A stretch of 64,000 nt of DNA from DATMGU01 sp035555315 (GTDB lineage: Bacteria; Pseudomonadota; Alphaproteobacteria; ATCC43930; CGMCC-115725), in NCBI GenBank assembly GCA_035555315.1, contig DATMGU010000114.1:1-64000 (forward strand). The letters are read 5' to 3'. The notes beneath the pieces are model-generated. The model made no database searches. It saw only the letters and a list, made by a program, of their open reading frames with translations, and was not told where the DNA came from. Within the stretch, counting starts at the first letter, position 1, and each line of letters begins with the position of its first letter. The position numbers and the translations under genes are program-made. Shown piece by piece: positions 16,321 to 24,755 of this stretch.

Positions 16321-17544
16321 TTACCGGAACAGCGAGAGGATCTGCGACGACGTCTGATTGGCGATACCCAGAGCCTGGATGCCCAACTGGTTCTTGGTCT
16401 GCAGCGCCGTCAGCTGAGCCGAAGCCGCCGCCAGATCCGCGTCGGTCAGGCTCGAAACACCCGAGTCCAGCGTATTGGTCAGGGAGGTCACGAAATTGCC
16501 CTGAGCCGTCAGCTGGTTGGCGGCCGTGCCGAGCGACGAGTTGAAGGTGTTCGACGCGTCGATCGCGGCATTGATGGCGGCCAGCGCGGAAGACGCGCCG
16601 CTCGCGATGGAACCGCGGGTGAAGCCGGTGGCCGTCGTGCTCGCGGTTGTCAGCGAGCCGGCCGAGCTGACCGAGAACGACCCATCCGCATTCGTGGTCG
16701 CGGTATAACCGGCCTGTTGCATCTTGGTCTCGAGCGCCGCGACGTCCGTGCCGATCGAGGCGCTGGCGTTCAAGATCACGTTGTAGACCGCCGTGCCGCC
16801 GGTCGGCGGGGTACCCGTGGACGCGACCGGAGCGGTCGAGGTCGAGGTGCCGCTCGGCTGGAACTCGAACACCGCGGTGTTCGTGGCATAGCTGCCGGTT
16901 GTTGAGTCGAGAACCACCGAGGTCAGCGTGAAACTGCTGCCCGCGACCAGCGTGGCGGTGCTGCCCAGGGTGAAGGTCGCGCTGTCGCCGCCGGCTACCG
17001 CGATGCCGGCGATACCAAGGCCGGTCGCGGACATATCCGCGCCGTTGATTTGGATTGTGCCGGCGGTCTCGGCGGAGGCACCGCTGGACGCGACCCGGTT
17101 GAGGGCGGAGACGACCGTCAGGCTGGTGGAGCTCGAATTCACCAGATTGACGCTGTTGAACTGAGCGGCGGCGACGGTCGAGTTGATCGTGTTGATATCG
17201 GATTGGATATCCGACTGGATCGAGTTCAGGTCGACGTTCTTGGCCTGGCCGGAGGTGACCTTGGACTTGATGTCGAGCAACGCCGACTGGATCGTCCCCA
17301 TCGCCGAGGTGGCGACCGCGACGGTCGACTGGCCGAGGTTGATGTTGTCGGAGACAGCCTTCAGACCGGCGACGTCGCCGCGCATGGTCTGCGCGATGGC
17401 GAAGGTCGACGCGTTATCCGCCGAGGTGGCGATTTTCAATCCGCTGTTGATCTGGCCCTGCACCTGACTCAGAGACTTCTGGGTCATATCCAAGGTCTGC
17501 AAAGCGGCGGTGGCGTTGTTGTTGAAGTTGACCGAGAAGCTCAT
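16321..17544 (-). CDS. flagellin (copy 2)
   Basis: A 407-residue filament subunit, paralogous to copy 1 and convergent with it. It opens MSFSVNFNNNATAALQTLDM and ends QLGIQALGIANQTSSQ then ILSLFR. Most of the variable domain is shared, including the stretch SYATNTAVFEFQPS and the following Thr/Pro-rich segment. At the DNA level long runs are identical (copy 1 around 14900-15020 against copy 2 around 16790-16910), which points to recent duplication or gene conversion. Differences cluster around residues 130-165 and 275-330. The leader shares the conserved upstream element and AAGGGACTA ribosome site with copy 1. The gene has its own terminator. Confidence 0.95.
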   Translation of the reverse strand: MSFSVNFNNNATAALQTLDMTQKSLSQVQGQINSGLKIATSADNASTFAIAQTMRGDVAGLKAVSDNINLGQSTVAVATSAMGTIQSALLDIKSKVTSGQAKNVDLNSIQSDIQSDINTINSTVAAAQFNSVNLVNSSSTSLTVVSALNRVASSGASAETAGTIQINGADMSATGLGIAGIAVAGGDSATFTLGSTATLVAGSSFTLTSVVLDSTTGSYATNTAVFEFQPSGTSTSTAPVASTGTPPTGGTAVYNVILNASASIGTDVAALETKMQQAGYTATTNADGSFSVSSAGSLTTASTTATGFTRGSIASGASSALAAINAAIDASNTFNSSLGTAANQLTAQGNFVTSLTNTLDSGVSSLTDADLAAASAQLTALQTKNQLGIQALGIANQTSSQILSLFR

Positions 17545-17849
17545 GGCGATAGTCCCTTTTTGTCAGGTAAGTGGCAATCCAGCGTAATGCTGTTCCTGTA
17601 CAATATTCATCTGGTAAAGATTACGAAAATTGTATTGATCTTTTGTTAAAAAGAAACTTCGTTTCTGGAAAGTATTGTCGGTAAAAGTATCGAATCATTA
17701 ACCAAATTACGCATGGATTTAGCGTCTCTTGGGGGGATATTAATCAATATCTTCGGAGTTTTTGCTGTCGGATCCGTAGTGCCGTCACGGCGCTTGCGCC
17801 ATGGGATGGGGCGGATGGCGAAGAGAGGGGTCATCGTCGGGGCTCGCTT
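17545..17849. other. 305-bp AT-rich intergenic region upstream of flagellin 2
   Basis: This region is much richer in A/T than its surroundings (17590-17760). It holds the flagellin 2 leader, the conserved upstream element at 17582-17598, and otherwise no motif I can name. I found no good sigma-54, IHF or CGGCA palindrome here, unlike the other flagellar promoters. A 62-codon minus-strand frame at 17646-17834 has no ribosome site and atypical composition and is not called. Confidence 0.55.
17582..17598 (-). promoter_or_regulatory. conserved flagellin upstream element (flagellin 2)
   Basis: On the minus strand CAGGAACAGCATTACGC lies 37 nt before the flagellin 2 ATG. It matches the element before flagellin 1 at 13 of 17 positions, although the sequences upstream of it are unrelated. 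That pattern points to a conserved promoter or mRNA element rather than simple duplication of the whole upstream region. Confidence 0.5.
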
Positions 17850-18335
17850 TCAGATGCTGCGGGCGACGGAAACGGGGGCGGCGATAACCCGGCGCCTGGA
17901 CACGCCGCCCTGCGCCGAGCCGTAGCACAGGAAGGCGCCGGCTTTTTTGAGGGCGGCCCGCTTGGCGGCTTCGACCACGATGCTGCCGGCGGCGACGGCG
18001 ACCGAGAGCGCCCGTTCGTTACGGTTCGCCGCGTCGTCGACGCGCTGGGCGACGTCCAGCAACAGGGCGGCGCCGCGGGTCTTGGCCAATTCGTCACGCG
18101 GCGTCAGGCGAACCGGTTGCGACAGGCGCTCGTACCGGTTGGCCAGGTTCAGCTTGGCTTCCGCCAGGGCGGCCATCTCCGGGAATTTCGAGGCGCGCAC
18201 CAGCATCGTCTCGTGGTCGAGCAGCTGTGCCAGTTCTTCGGCGACAACCGACAGCTCGACGATCAGACGGGTCATCTCGGTATCGCCCGCGGCATCGTCG
18301 GCATCCGGGGCGGAAAGGGCGATTGCTTCGCTCAC
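17850..18335 (-). CDS. FlgN/FlbY-like flagellar protein
   Basis: A 161-residue, mostly helical protein. EMTRLIVELSVVAEELAQLLDHETMLV and FPEMAALAEAKLNLANRYERL resemble FlgN-type export chaperones, which hold FlgK and FlgL before secretion. The C-terminal third (SVAVAAGSIVVEAAKRAALK) is less FlgN-like. The ATG overlaps the flgJ stop by 4 nt, so it belongs to the flgI-flgJ operon, a position where alphaproteobacteria often encode a FlgN/FlbY-like protein. The call rests on helical pattern and context rather than a diagnostic motif. Confidence 0.55.
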   Translation of the reverse strand: MSEAIALSAPDADDAAGDTEMTRLIVELSVVAEELAQLLDHETMLVRASKFPEMAALAEAKLNLANRYERLSQPVRLTPRDELAKTRGAALLLDVAQRVDDAANRNERALSVAVAAGSIVVEAAKRAALKKAGAFLCYGSAQGGVSRRRVIAAPVSVARSI

Positions 18336-18706
18336 TTGGCAGTCTCCTGCAGCGTCATGATTTGTTTCGCGATGGCTTCGGTAAGGCCAAAGCTGCCGCT
18401 CTTGGCGGCCGCTTTGCCGTATTCCTGATTGAGCATGGTCCGCCAGGTCTCCTCGCCGTTGCCGCCGCCGGTGATCGGATCGACCGGCAGGTCCTTGGTC
18501 ATGAGGTCGAAGGACTGCGAGATGAAAAAGGAGGTGAAATCCGCGGCGGCCTTGTGTACTTGCTCCGGCGTTTTCGCTGCCTGGAATTTGCCGGTGGCGC
18601 CGCTGCCAGCTTGGGCATTGGTGGCCTGGGCATTGGCGGCCCGGGCGCCGATGGCGGGGGTGCCGAGGGCCCGCGAGCTAAAGGTTGGGGTGCTGGAGAT
18701 GTCCAT
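18332..18706 (-). CDS. flgJ: rod-binding protein FlgJ, N-terminal domain only
   Basis: A 124-residue protein that caps and scaffolds rod assembly. The rod-binding core is visible: AADFTSFFISQSFDLMTK and NGEETWRTMLNQEYGKAAAKSGSFGL, ending AIAKQIMTLQE. The first 40 residues are low-complexity Ala/Gln/Ser. It lacks the C-terminal glucosaminidase domain of enterobacterial FlgJ, so peptidoglycan opening must come from another enzyme, probably the lytic transglycosylase at 38159. It lies 11 nt after flgI and overlaps the FlgN-like gene. Confidence 0.85.
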   Translation of the reverse strand: MDISSTPTFSSRALGTPAIGARAANAQATNAQAGSGATGKFQAAKTPEQVHKAAADFTSFFISQSFDLMTKDLPVDPITGGGNGEETWRTMLNQEYGKAAAKSGSFGLTEAIAKQIMTLQETAK

Positions 18707-18717
18707 GGCGAAGCTCC

Positions 18718-19842
18718 TCAGCGCACTTCGATATCGGCTTGCAAGGCGCCGGCGGCCTTGATGTTCTGCAGGATGCTGATCATGTCGCGCGGGCCGATGC
18801 CGAGCGCGTTCAACGCTCCGACCAGGTCCGCCAACGACGCGCCGCTCTGCACCATCGCCAGCTTGTTTTGCGCCCCCTGATCGACCGAGATGGTGGTGCG
18901 CGGCACGGTCGTCGTCGTGGCCCCCTGCGGTGCGAAGGGACCGGGCTGCGAGACCTGCGGCGTCTCGGTGATTCGGACGGTCAGGTTGCCTTGCGCCACC
19001 GCGACGGTGCTGATGCGAACATTCTCGCCCATGACGATGACGCCGTTCGCCTCGTCGATGATCACCTTGGCGACCTCGTCCGGCTCGACGCGGATCTGCT
19101 CGACCTGGGTCATCAGGCCGACGATGTCGCTCTGTTGACCGGCCGGGACCTGCAGTTCGACGGTGCCGCTATCCAATGCACGGGCGTTCGCGCCGCGCAC
19201 GACCGCGTTCACGGCCATCGCGATCCGCCGGGCGGTGGTGAAATCCGGATTGCGCAGGGCGAGCCGCAGCGTCGCGGCACTGGCGAGGGTGAAGGCGACC
19301 TCGCGCTCGACGATGCCGCCATTGGAGATCTTGCCGGCGCTGGGCACGCCTTTGGTGATGCTGGCCCCGGCACCCTGCGCCTTGAAGGCACCGGTCGCGA
19401 CCTGGCCCTGTGCCACCGCGTAAACTTCGCCATCCGCACCCAGCAGCGGCGTCACCAGCAGCGTGCCGCCCATGAGGTTGCTGGCATCGCCGATCGCCGA
19501 TACGGCGACATCGATCTTGCCGCCTTGCCGCGCGAAGGGCGGCAGGGTAGCGGTCACCGCCACGGCGGCGACGTCCTTGGTCTTCAACTGGGTCGACCGG
19601 GCATTGACGCCCAGGCGCTCCAACATGCCGATCAGGCTTTCCCGCGTGAAGATCGAACGGGTGATATCGTCACCGGTGCCATTGAGGCCGACGACCAGGC
19701 CATAGCCGACGAGTTGGTTGTCGCGCACGCCCTCGACATCGGCGATGTCCTTGATGCGCACGGCGGCGGTTGCCGGCAGCATCGGCAGGGCGATGCCGGC
19801 GGCAACGAGGAGGGCAAAGGCGAAACGGGTTCTGGTCATCAT
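18718..19842 (-). CDS. flgI: flagellar P-ring protein FlgI
   Basis: The 374-residue P-ring subunit of the periplasmic bushing. A Sec signal peptide (MMTRTRFAFALLVAAGIAL...ATA) is followed by VRIKDIADVEGVRDNQLVGY and GLVVGLNGTGDD, diagnostic of FlgI. The C terminus shows LVGALNALGIGPRDMISILQ then the final IKAAGALQADIEV. The start is ATG 19842 or the next ATG at 19839; either begins just before the signal peptide. The predicted sigma-54 transcription start is at about 19843, so the mRNA would be leaderless or nearly so. It is the first gene of flgI-flgJ-(flgN-like). Confidence 0.95.
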   Translation of the reverse strand: MMTRTRFAFALLVAAGIALPMLPATAAVRIKDIADVEGVRDNQLVGYGLVVGLNGTGDDITRSIFTRESLIGMLERLGVNARSTQLKTKDVAAVAVTATLPPFARQGGKIDVAVSAIGDASNLMGGTLLVTPLLGADGEVYAVAQGQVATGAFKAQGAGASITKGVPSAGKISNGGIVEREVAFTLASAATLRLALRNPDFTTARRIAMAVNAVVRGANARALDSGTVELQVPAGQQSDIVGLMTQVEQIRVEPDEVAKVIIDEANGVIVMGENVRISTVAVAQGNLTVRITETPQVSQPGPFAPQGATTTTVPRTTISVDQGAQNKLAMVQSGASLADLVGALNALGIGPRDMISILQNIKAAGALQADIEVR

Positions 19843-19853
19843 GACGCTATAAG

Positions 19854-19869
19854 TGCGAGCCCTATGCCA
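19854..19869 (-). promoter_or_regulatory. sigma-54 promoter of flgI
   Basis: On the minus strand TGGCATAGGGCTCGCA matches TGGCACG-N4-TTGCW closely with canonical GG/GC spacing. The -12 GC is at 19855-19856, which puts the transcription start at or within a few nt of the flgI ATG. Confidence 0.8.
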
Positions 19870-19898
19870 GGCCGCCGTCGGCGTCATTAATTGTTTTA

Positions 19899-19911
19899 AA
19901 TCAATTAGTTA
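19899..19911 (+). promoter_or_regulatory. IHF-binding site upstream of flgI
   Basis: AATCAATTAGTTA matches WATCAANNNNTTR at every position, in an AT-rich patch 50 bp (centre) upstream of the flgI -12 element. Confidence 0.7.
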
Positions 19912-19956
19912 TGGAATTTTTGGGGAGGTCCGCTCCCGGTGCCGGGAAAAATCCGC

Positions 19957-19973
19957 CCGGCAGATCCTGCCGG
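19957..19973. promoter_or_regulatory. ftr-like palindrome upstream of flgI
   Basis: CCGGCAGATCCTGCCGG has perfect 6-bp arms around 5 bp, centred 110 bp upstream of the flgI -12 GC. Read on the minus strand it is followed by GCGGATTTTT, so it could also act as the terminator of the flhA operon that ends at 20010. Confidence 0.65.
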
Positions 19974-20009
19974 TTGCTATGTCGGTTCTGCCGGTTGGCG
20001 CCCGTATCG

Positions 20010-22394
20010 TCAGACGCTGGTGCCGACCTGTCGAGCGGTCAGCGGAAAGCGCAGCAGACGGCCGGTCGCGACCGCGCCGGTCCACCCGGCTTGGGCGATG
20101 CTGCGGTGAAATACCGTCTCGATCTGGTCGCGCAAGGGTGTCGTGAAGGGCCGGGCCGTTCGCACATGCAGATCGAGCCGGCGGGGCCGGGTGCGGCCGT
20201 CGAACTGAACCGGACCCGACCGCTTCAGTTCGAGTTCGAGGACGAAGCGTCCGGTTTCCAGGCTCCTCTTACCAGCCGAACCATCCGGATCGGCGGTCGA
20301 CAAATGCAACTGCATCGGTTGCAGCGAGGCACCGGCGAGCCACGGGAGGGTGAGGCTGCGCCAGGCGCCATCCGGCGACCGCTCCGGTGGCTTGCCGATC
20401 TGGCTCGCCTCGGCCGTCAACCGAGCCGCGAGGTCGGGATGGCCCTCCGCCATGAGCAGCCGGACCGCGTCGGCCACGACGCTTTGCACGCCATGCCCGC
20501 GCACGGCGATCAGCGTCGTCAGGAGGCGGTTTGGAAAGTCGGGGCCGGCAGGGATGGTCAGAAGGGCGCGAAGCTGGCTAGCCAGCTCCGGATGGGTTCG
20601 GGCCAAGGCACCGGCCGCGGCCTCGGGCAGGGTGGTATGCGGGATCGCCTCGGCCATCGCCAGGTCTTCCGGCAAGGGCAGGAGCGGCGCCATGGCACCC
20701 GCTCCACGCGGTCCGCTCGGCGGGTGCGCCGCCGATTGCTCCGCCGTCATCAGCAGACCGACCAGCAGCCCCGCCAGACCGCCGGCAGGGGTCGCGGTGG
20801 GCGACGCCGCGCGCTCCGAGGGAGCCGGAATATTCGCCATCGTGACAGGCGGAGTCGGCGATCGCAGGTCCGACGCAGGGATCTCTGACGTCATGGCGGC
20901 CGACGCCAAGGCGGTCGACGGTATCTCCGGTGCCTTAACGGTCGCAGGCCCCGCCTGTGGGACGGGCGTCTGCACCGGCAGGTGTTGGGGGGCGGTCTCG
21001 CTCGCCCGTTCAGGACTGGTTGGCGGTGCCACATCGCGCGGGGCTGCGACGTCCAGAGCCGCGTGGTCGGGTGCCGTGTGTTCGGAGGGAGCCGCCTCCG
21101 GGGCTACCCGCTCGGTCTTCGCCGCGATCGGGTTTTGTGCCGCCGGTACCGGCGGCGCTTCACCTGGAAGCTCGGTCGTGGGCGCGCGCGTCGATGCGAC
21201 GGCGGTGGGTGCGGGCGCTACTGGCGCGGCGAGCGTCGGTAGCGCCGTAGGGGAAGACTGGCCCGGTAGTGATGGCGCACGCGTCAAGCCGCCGCTGCCG
21301 GGGGCCTGACTCTTCTGACTGTTGGCCATCTCGGCCGGGGGCTGGGCGGCGGGGCCTCGCGCGGGAGGGACCGATCTCGGCGTGGTAGCGGCTTCTTCGG
21401 TCTCGGGCTCGGCGACGGTCGTGCCGGCGGCTCGTCGCGGTTCCCTTGCCGCGATCTCGGCCGCCCGGTTTTGCAGCCCCAGCAACACCGCGGTCAGACC
21501 ACCCGCGGTGCCGAGCGGCGACGCCATTAACCCCGACAGCTGAGCCGGCGGCGCGGGCACTATCGGTTGCGCCATCGCTTGCTGGGGCGCCAGGGCACGA
21601 CCCGTCGCGGCTCCCGTCCGGCTGACCGGAACCGACGCCAGTGTGGTTGATGGCGTGGCGGCGGGGGTAGAGGTCGTATTCGAGTCCGCCGCTCGGCTCG
21701 CCGCAGGGGGGGAGGTCGTGGTGGTAGCCGGGGTGGGGCTCGCCAGGGGCGAGGTCTCCGCGATCTCGTTGGCCAAGGTGGCCGTCGTCGCCGAGAGGAT
21801 CGCCGCCGGCGCGGTGCCTCGGGCGAAGCCGCCAAATTCGGTGCTCTCCGACCTGGCTTGCGCCGTCGCCACAGCCGGAGTTTGTCCGGGCATCAAGGGC
21901 ATCGAGGGCATCGGGGATGGCGAGGACGCCGAGGGCGGCGAAAGCTGTGGGGTGCCTGGCGATGCCGGAACGCTTGGTACCGGTGTCGGCGCCGGTACAT
22001 AAGGCCGTCCGTCTATGGAAAGCAGGACGACGTAGGTGCGGGCCGCGGCGGCCGGCGAACCGGTCTGCCCCGGCATGGCGGCCGGCGGTTGGCCGGCTAC
22101 GCCCGGTGGGGGATCCGGCAGGGCGACGCGCAGGGCGATGGTGGATCCCTTGCTCAGCGCAACGCCGTCCGGCGGCGTCATGAGCGCCGTGCCGAGCGCG
22201 CTCTCGATCGCCACCTGACCATCGGCGGCGACCATCGTCACCACCGCGCGCAGGATTGTGCCGGGCTTGAGATCGCTCGGCATCGGCGAGCCGCTGCTTG
22301 CCGGCCGTAACGGCGTCGGGGTCGCTTCCGCTTGGCTCTGATTGCCGGTAGCGCCGTTGTCGGGTGCCGGCGGGATCGGCGCGACGCTGGTCAT
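20010..22394 (-). CDS. large Pro/Ala-rich FliK-like flagellar protein
   Basis: A 794-residue protein lying 31 nt after flhA on the same strand, so probably co-transcribed. Residues about 40-130 form a small folded N-terminal segment (LKPGTILRAVVTMVAADGQVAIESALG). Residues about 130-560 are Pro/Ala/Thr/Ser-rich and probably disordered. The last 200 residues are ordered, ending GRFVLELELKRSGPVQFDG, RPRRLDLHVRTARPF and WTGAVATGRLLRFPL. This architecture is that of hook-length control proteins (disordered ruler plus folded C domain), but the C domain does not look like a standard Flg_hook domain, and a clear FliK is encoded at 34227. Its role is therefore open. Confidence 0.55.
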   Translation of the reverse strand: MTSVAPIPPAPDNGATGNQSQAEATPTPLRPASSGSPMPSDLKPGTILRAVVTMVAADGQVAIESALGTALMTPPDGVALSKGSTIALRVALPDPPPGVAGQPPAAMPGQTGSPAAAARTYVVLLSIDGRPYVPAPTPVPSVPASPGTPQLSPPSASSPSPMPSMPLMPGQTPAVATAQARSESTEFGGFARGTAPAAILSATTATLANEIAETSPLASPTPATTTTSPPAASRAADSNTTSTPAATPSTTLASVPVSRTGAATGRALAPQQAMAQPIVPAPPAQLSGLMASPLGTAGGLTAVLLGLQNRAAEIAAREPRRAAGTTVAEPETEEAATTPRSVPPARGPAAQPPAEMANSQKSQAPGSGGLTRAPSLPGQSSPTALPTLAAPVAPAPTAVASTRAPTTELPGEAPPVPAAQNPIAAKTERVAPEAAPSEHTAPDHAALDVAAPRDVAPPTSPERASETAPQHLPVQTPVPQAGPATVKAPEIPSTALASAAMTSEIPASDLRSPTPPVTMANIPAPSERAASPTATPAGGLAGLLVGLLMTAEQSAAHPPSGPRGAGAMAPLLPLPEDLAMAEAIPHTTLPEAAAGALARTHPELASQLRALLTIPAGPDFPNRLLTTLIAVRGHGVQSVVADAVRLLMAEGHPDLAARLTAEASQIGKPPERSPDGAWRSLTLPWLAGASLQPMQLHLSTADPDGSAGKRSLETGRFVLELELKRSGPVQFDGRTRPRRLDLHVRTARPFTTPLRDQIETVFHRSIAQAGWTGAVATGRLLRFPLTARQVGTSV

Positions 22395-22425
22395 CCGGGT
22401 CAGCCGGGCTGGTCAGCCGGGTCGG

Positions 22426-24534
22426 TCATAGCTGACCGAAGGTGCGCAGGCGGGCCTTGGGATGCACCTCATTCTGCGACATCACCACGGTTTCCGGTCG
22501 GAACCGCTCGACGATCGAGCGGACATAGGGTCGTACCGCCGCACTGGTCATCAGGATCGGCGCTTCGCCTTGCATGGCGTAATTCTCGAAGGTTCTGCGG
22601 ACGATGCCGATGAAATCCTGCAGGCGGCTCGGCTGCATCGCCAATTGCCGATCGTCCCCATTGCCGACGATCGCCTCGGCGAAGGCCTGTTCCCAGGTCG
22701 GCGACAGCGCCAGCAGCGGGATGGCGCCATTCGAGGTATTGGCATCGCAGATCTGCCGGGCGAGGCGCGTGCGCACATGCTCGGTGATGGAAGAAAGATT
22801 GCGCGTGAAGCCGCAGGCCTCGGCGATCGCCTCGAGAATATTCGACAGATCGCGGATCGAGACCCGTTCGGCCAGCAGATTTTGCAGCACGCGCTGCACC
22901 CCGCCGGTCGAGATCAGCGACGGGATCATCTCGCCGATCAGCTTCTGATGTTCCTTGTCGATATCGGTCAGCAGTTTTTGAACCGCGGCGTAGGACAACA
23001 ATTCGGGCATGTTGTCCTTCATCAACTCGGTGAGGTGGGTGGTGATGACGGTCTGCGGGTCGACGACCGTACAGCCCCGTCCGACCGCTTCCTCGCGCAG
23101 GCTTTCCGCGACCCATTGGGCCGGCAGGCCAAACGTCGGTTCGACGGTCTTTTCGCCGGGCAGGCCGGTGTCTTCGCCGGCGGGGTTCATCACCAGCAGC
23201 ATCGTCGGCCTGAGATCGCCTCGGCCGGCCTCGATCTCCTTGACCCGGATGACATAGGTATTGGCGGGGAGCTGGAGATTGTCCTGGATGCGGACCGACG
23301 GCATGACGAACCCCATATCGCCGGCGAGCTGCCGGCGCAGCGCCTTGATCTGGTCGGTCAGCCGCGCGCCCGCCTTATCGTTGATGAGGCCGAGCAGGCC
23401 ATAGCCCAGCTCCAGCCGGACCAGATCGATCTGCAGGGCGGTCGAGATCGGCTCGTCCTTGACCGGTGCCGGTATGGCGGCGGCATCGGCTTTGGCTACG
23501 ACCGCGGCGGCGGTTGCGGCGCGAAGGCGGGGCAGGCGCCAAGCCGCCCCCCCCGATATCGCCGCCAAAAGAAGGAATGGCAGCATCGGCACGCCGGGCA
23601 GCAGGGCCAAGGAGCCCATCAGTAGCGAGGCGAGGCCCAGCGCCGAGGGATAGGCGGAAAGCTGACCGAACAGCGCCTTGTCGGCGGAGCCCTGAACACC
23701 GGATTTCGAGACCAGCAGACCTGCCGCGGTCGAGACGATCAGCGCCGGGATCTGCGACACCAGCCCGTCGCCGACCGTCAGGAGCGTATAGCTCTGCAGG
23801 GCGGCGCTGATCGGCATGCCGCGCTGGACGACGCCGATGATGATGCCGCCGACGATATTGATACCGGTGATGGCGAGTGCTGCCACGGCATCGCCGCGCA
23901 CGAATTTCGACGCACCGTCCATGGCACCGAAGAAGCTGGATTCGTCCTCCAGATCCTGCCTTCGGCGCTTCGCGGCGACTTCGTCGATGATGCCGGCCGA
24001 CAGGTCGGCATCGATGGCCAGCTGCTTGCCCGGCAGGCTGTCCAGGCTGAACCTGGCGGCGACTTCGGCGATGCGTCCGGAACCCTTGGTGATGACGACG
24101 AAGTTAACCACCACCAGGATGGCGAACACGATGGCGCCGATCAGCGGATTGCCGCTCATGACGAAGTTGCCGAACGCCTCGATGACCTTGCCGGCGGCTG
24201 CCGTTCCTGTGTCGCCATGGCCGAGGATCAGCCGCGTCGAGGCGAGGTTGAGCGCCAGGCGCAGCATGGTGGAGATCAACAGGATCGTCGGGAAACTGGA
24301 AAAATCGAGCGGTCGCTGAATGAACAGCGAGGTCATGAGAATGAGCACGGAGAAGGTGAGCGACAGGGCCAGCGCCATATCGAGCAGCCATGTCGGCATG
24401 GGCAGGATGAGGGTGACCAGGATCGCCACCACGCCGATCGCCAGGGCGATCTCGCCCTTCATGACCGGTGCCGCGGCGCGGCTCAGCCATGGCGGGATCA
24501 CTATGCCCATCATCCCAGTACCGGCCTCAGCCAT
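22426..24534 (-). CDS. flhA: flagellar type III export gate protein FlhA
   Basis: A 702-residue inner-membrane component of the flagellar export gate. Eight N-terminal membrane segments begin GEIALAIGVVAILVTLILP. The FHIPEP-family region shows LRLALNLASTRLIL, VVITKGSGRIAEVAARFSLD with SLPGKQLAIDADLSAG, and GDAVAALAITGINIVGGIIIG. The cytoplasmic C-terminal domain (about 330-702) includes VPSVRIQD-type and LLTDIDKEHQKLIGEMIPSL motifs, for chaperone-substrate docking. It is followed by the FliK-like gene and is divergent from flgB across a 221-bp region with one ftr-like palindrome. Confidence 0.96.
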   Translation of the reverse strand: MAEAGTGMMGIVIPPWLSRAAAPVMKGEIALAIGVVAILVTLILPMPTWLLDMALALSLTFSVLILMTSLFIQRPLDFSSFPTILLISTMLRLALNLASTRLILGHGDTGTAAAGKVIEAFGNFVMSGNPLIGAIVFAILVVVNFVVITKGSGRIAEVAARFSLDSLPGKQLAIDADLSAGIIDEVAAKRRRQDLEDESSFFGAMDGASKFVRGDAVAALAITGINIVGGIIIGVVQRGMPISAALQSYTLLTVGDGLVSQIPALIVSTAAGLLVSKSGVQGSADKALFGQLSAYPSALGLASLLMGSLALLPGVPMLPFLLLAAISGGAAWRLPRLRAATAAAVVAKADAAAIPAPVKDEPISTALQIDLVRLELGYGLLGLINDKAGARLTDQIKALRRQLAGDMGFVMPSVRIQDNLQLPANTYVIRVKEIEAGRGDLRPTMLLVMNPAGEDTGLPGEKTVEPTFGLPAQWVAESLREEAVGRGCTVVDPQTVITTHLTELMKDNMPELLSYAAVQKLLTDIDKEHQKLIGEMIPSLISTGGVQRVLQNLLAERVSIRDLSNILEAIAEACGFTRNLSSITEHVRTRLARQICDANTSNGAIPLLALSPTWEQAFAEAIVGNGDDRQLAMQPSRLQDFIGIVRRTFENYAMQGEAPILMTSAAVRPYVRSIVERFRPETVVMSQNEVHPKARLRTFGQL

Positions 24535-24621
24535 TAACGCCGTCCCTGAGCATGAACACCCTCTTTTCGTCGCTTCTGCGTCCTATTAATGCCCTAGGAT
24601 GGTTAAGGAGGGCTTCACAGC

Positions 24622-24636
24622 GGGCAAGATTTGCCG
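24622..24636. promoter_or_regulatory. ftr-like palindrome between flhA and flgB
   Basis: GGGCAAGATTTGCCG fits the CGGCA-N5-TGCCG palindrome with one arm mismatch. No sigma-54 or IHF motif accompanies it here, unlike the four other sites. In Caulobacter FlbD represses early flagellar promoters through such lone sites, which would suit flhA and flgBC. Confidence 0.55.
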
Positions 24637-24755
24637 GGTTTGTGAGGGGGTGGGCAGGGCCCGGCGGCGCGGCGCGGGGAGCGGTAGCCGGCGTCTTCAA
24701 CCTTTCCTTAATCACTCCGCGCGACAATTCGATACGCCTCGCGCGAAGGACGATT

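Noticed and set aside
14100..17700. Site-specific flagellar phase-variation switch (Hin-type)
   Set aside because: No recombinase gene or hix-like sites are present; only homologous recombination between the flagellins remains plausible.
17646..17834. 62-codon minus-strand frame upstream of flagellin 2
   Set aside because: It has no ribosome site, lies in an AT-rich promoter region and has an improbable composition.
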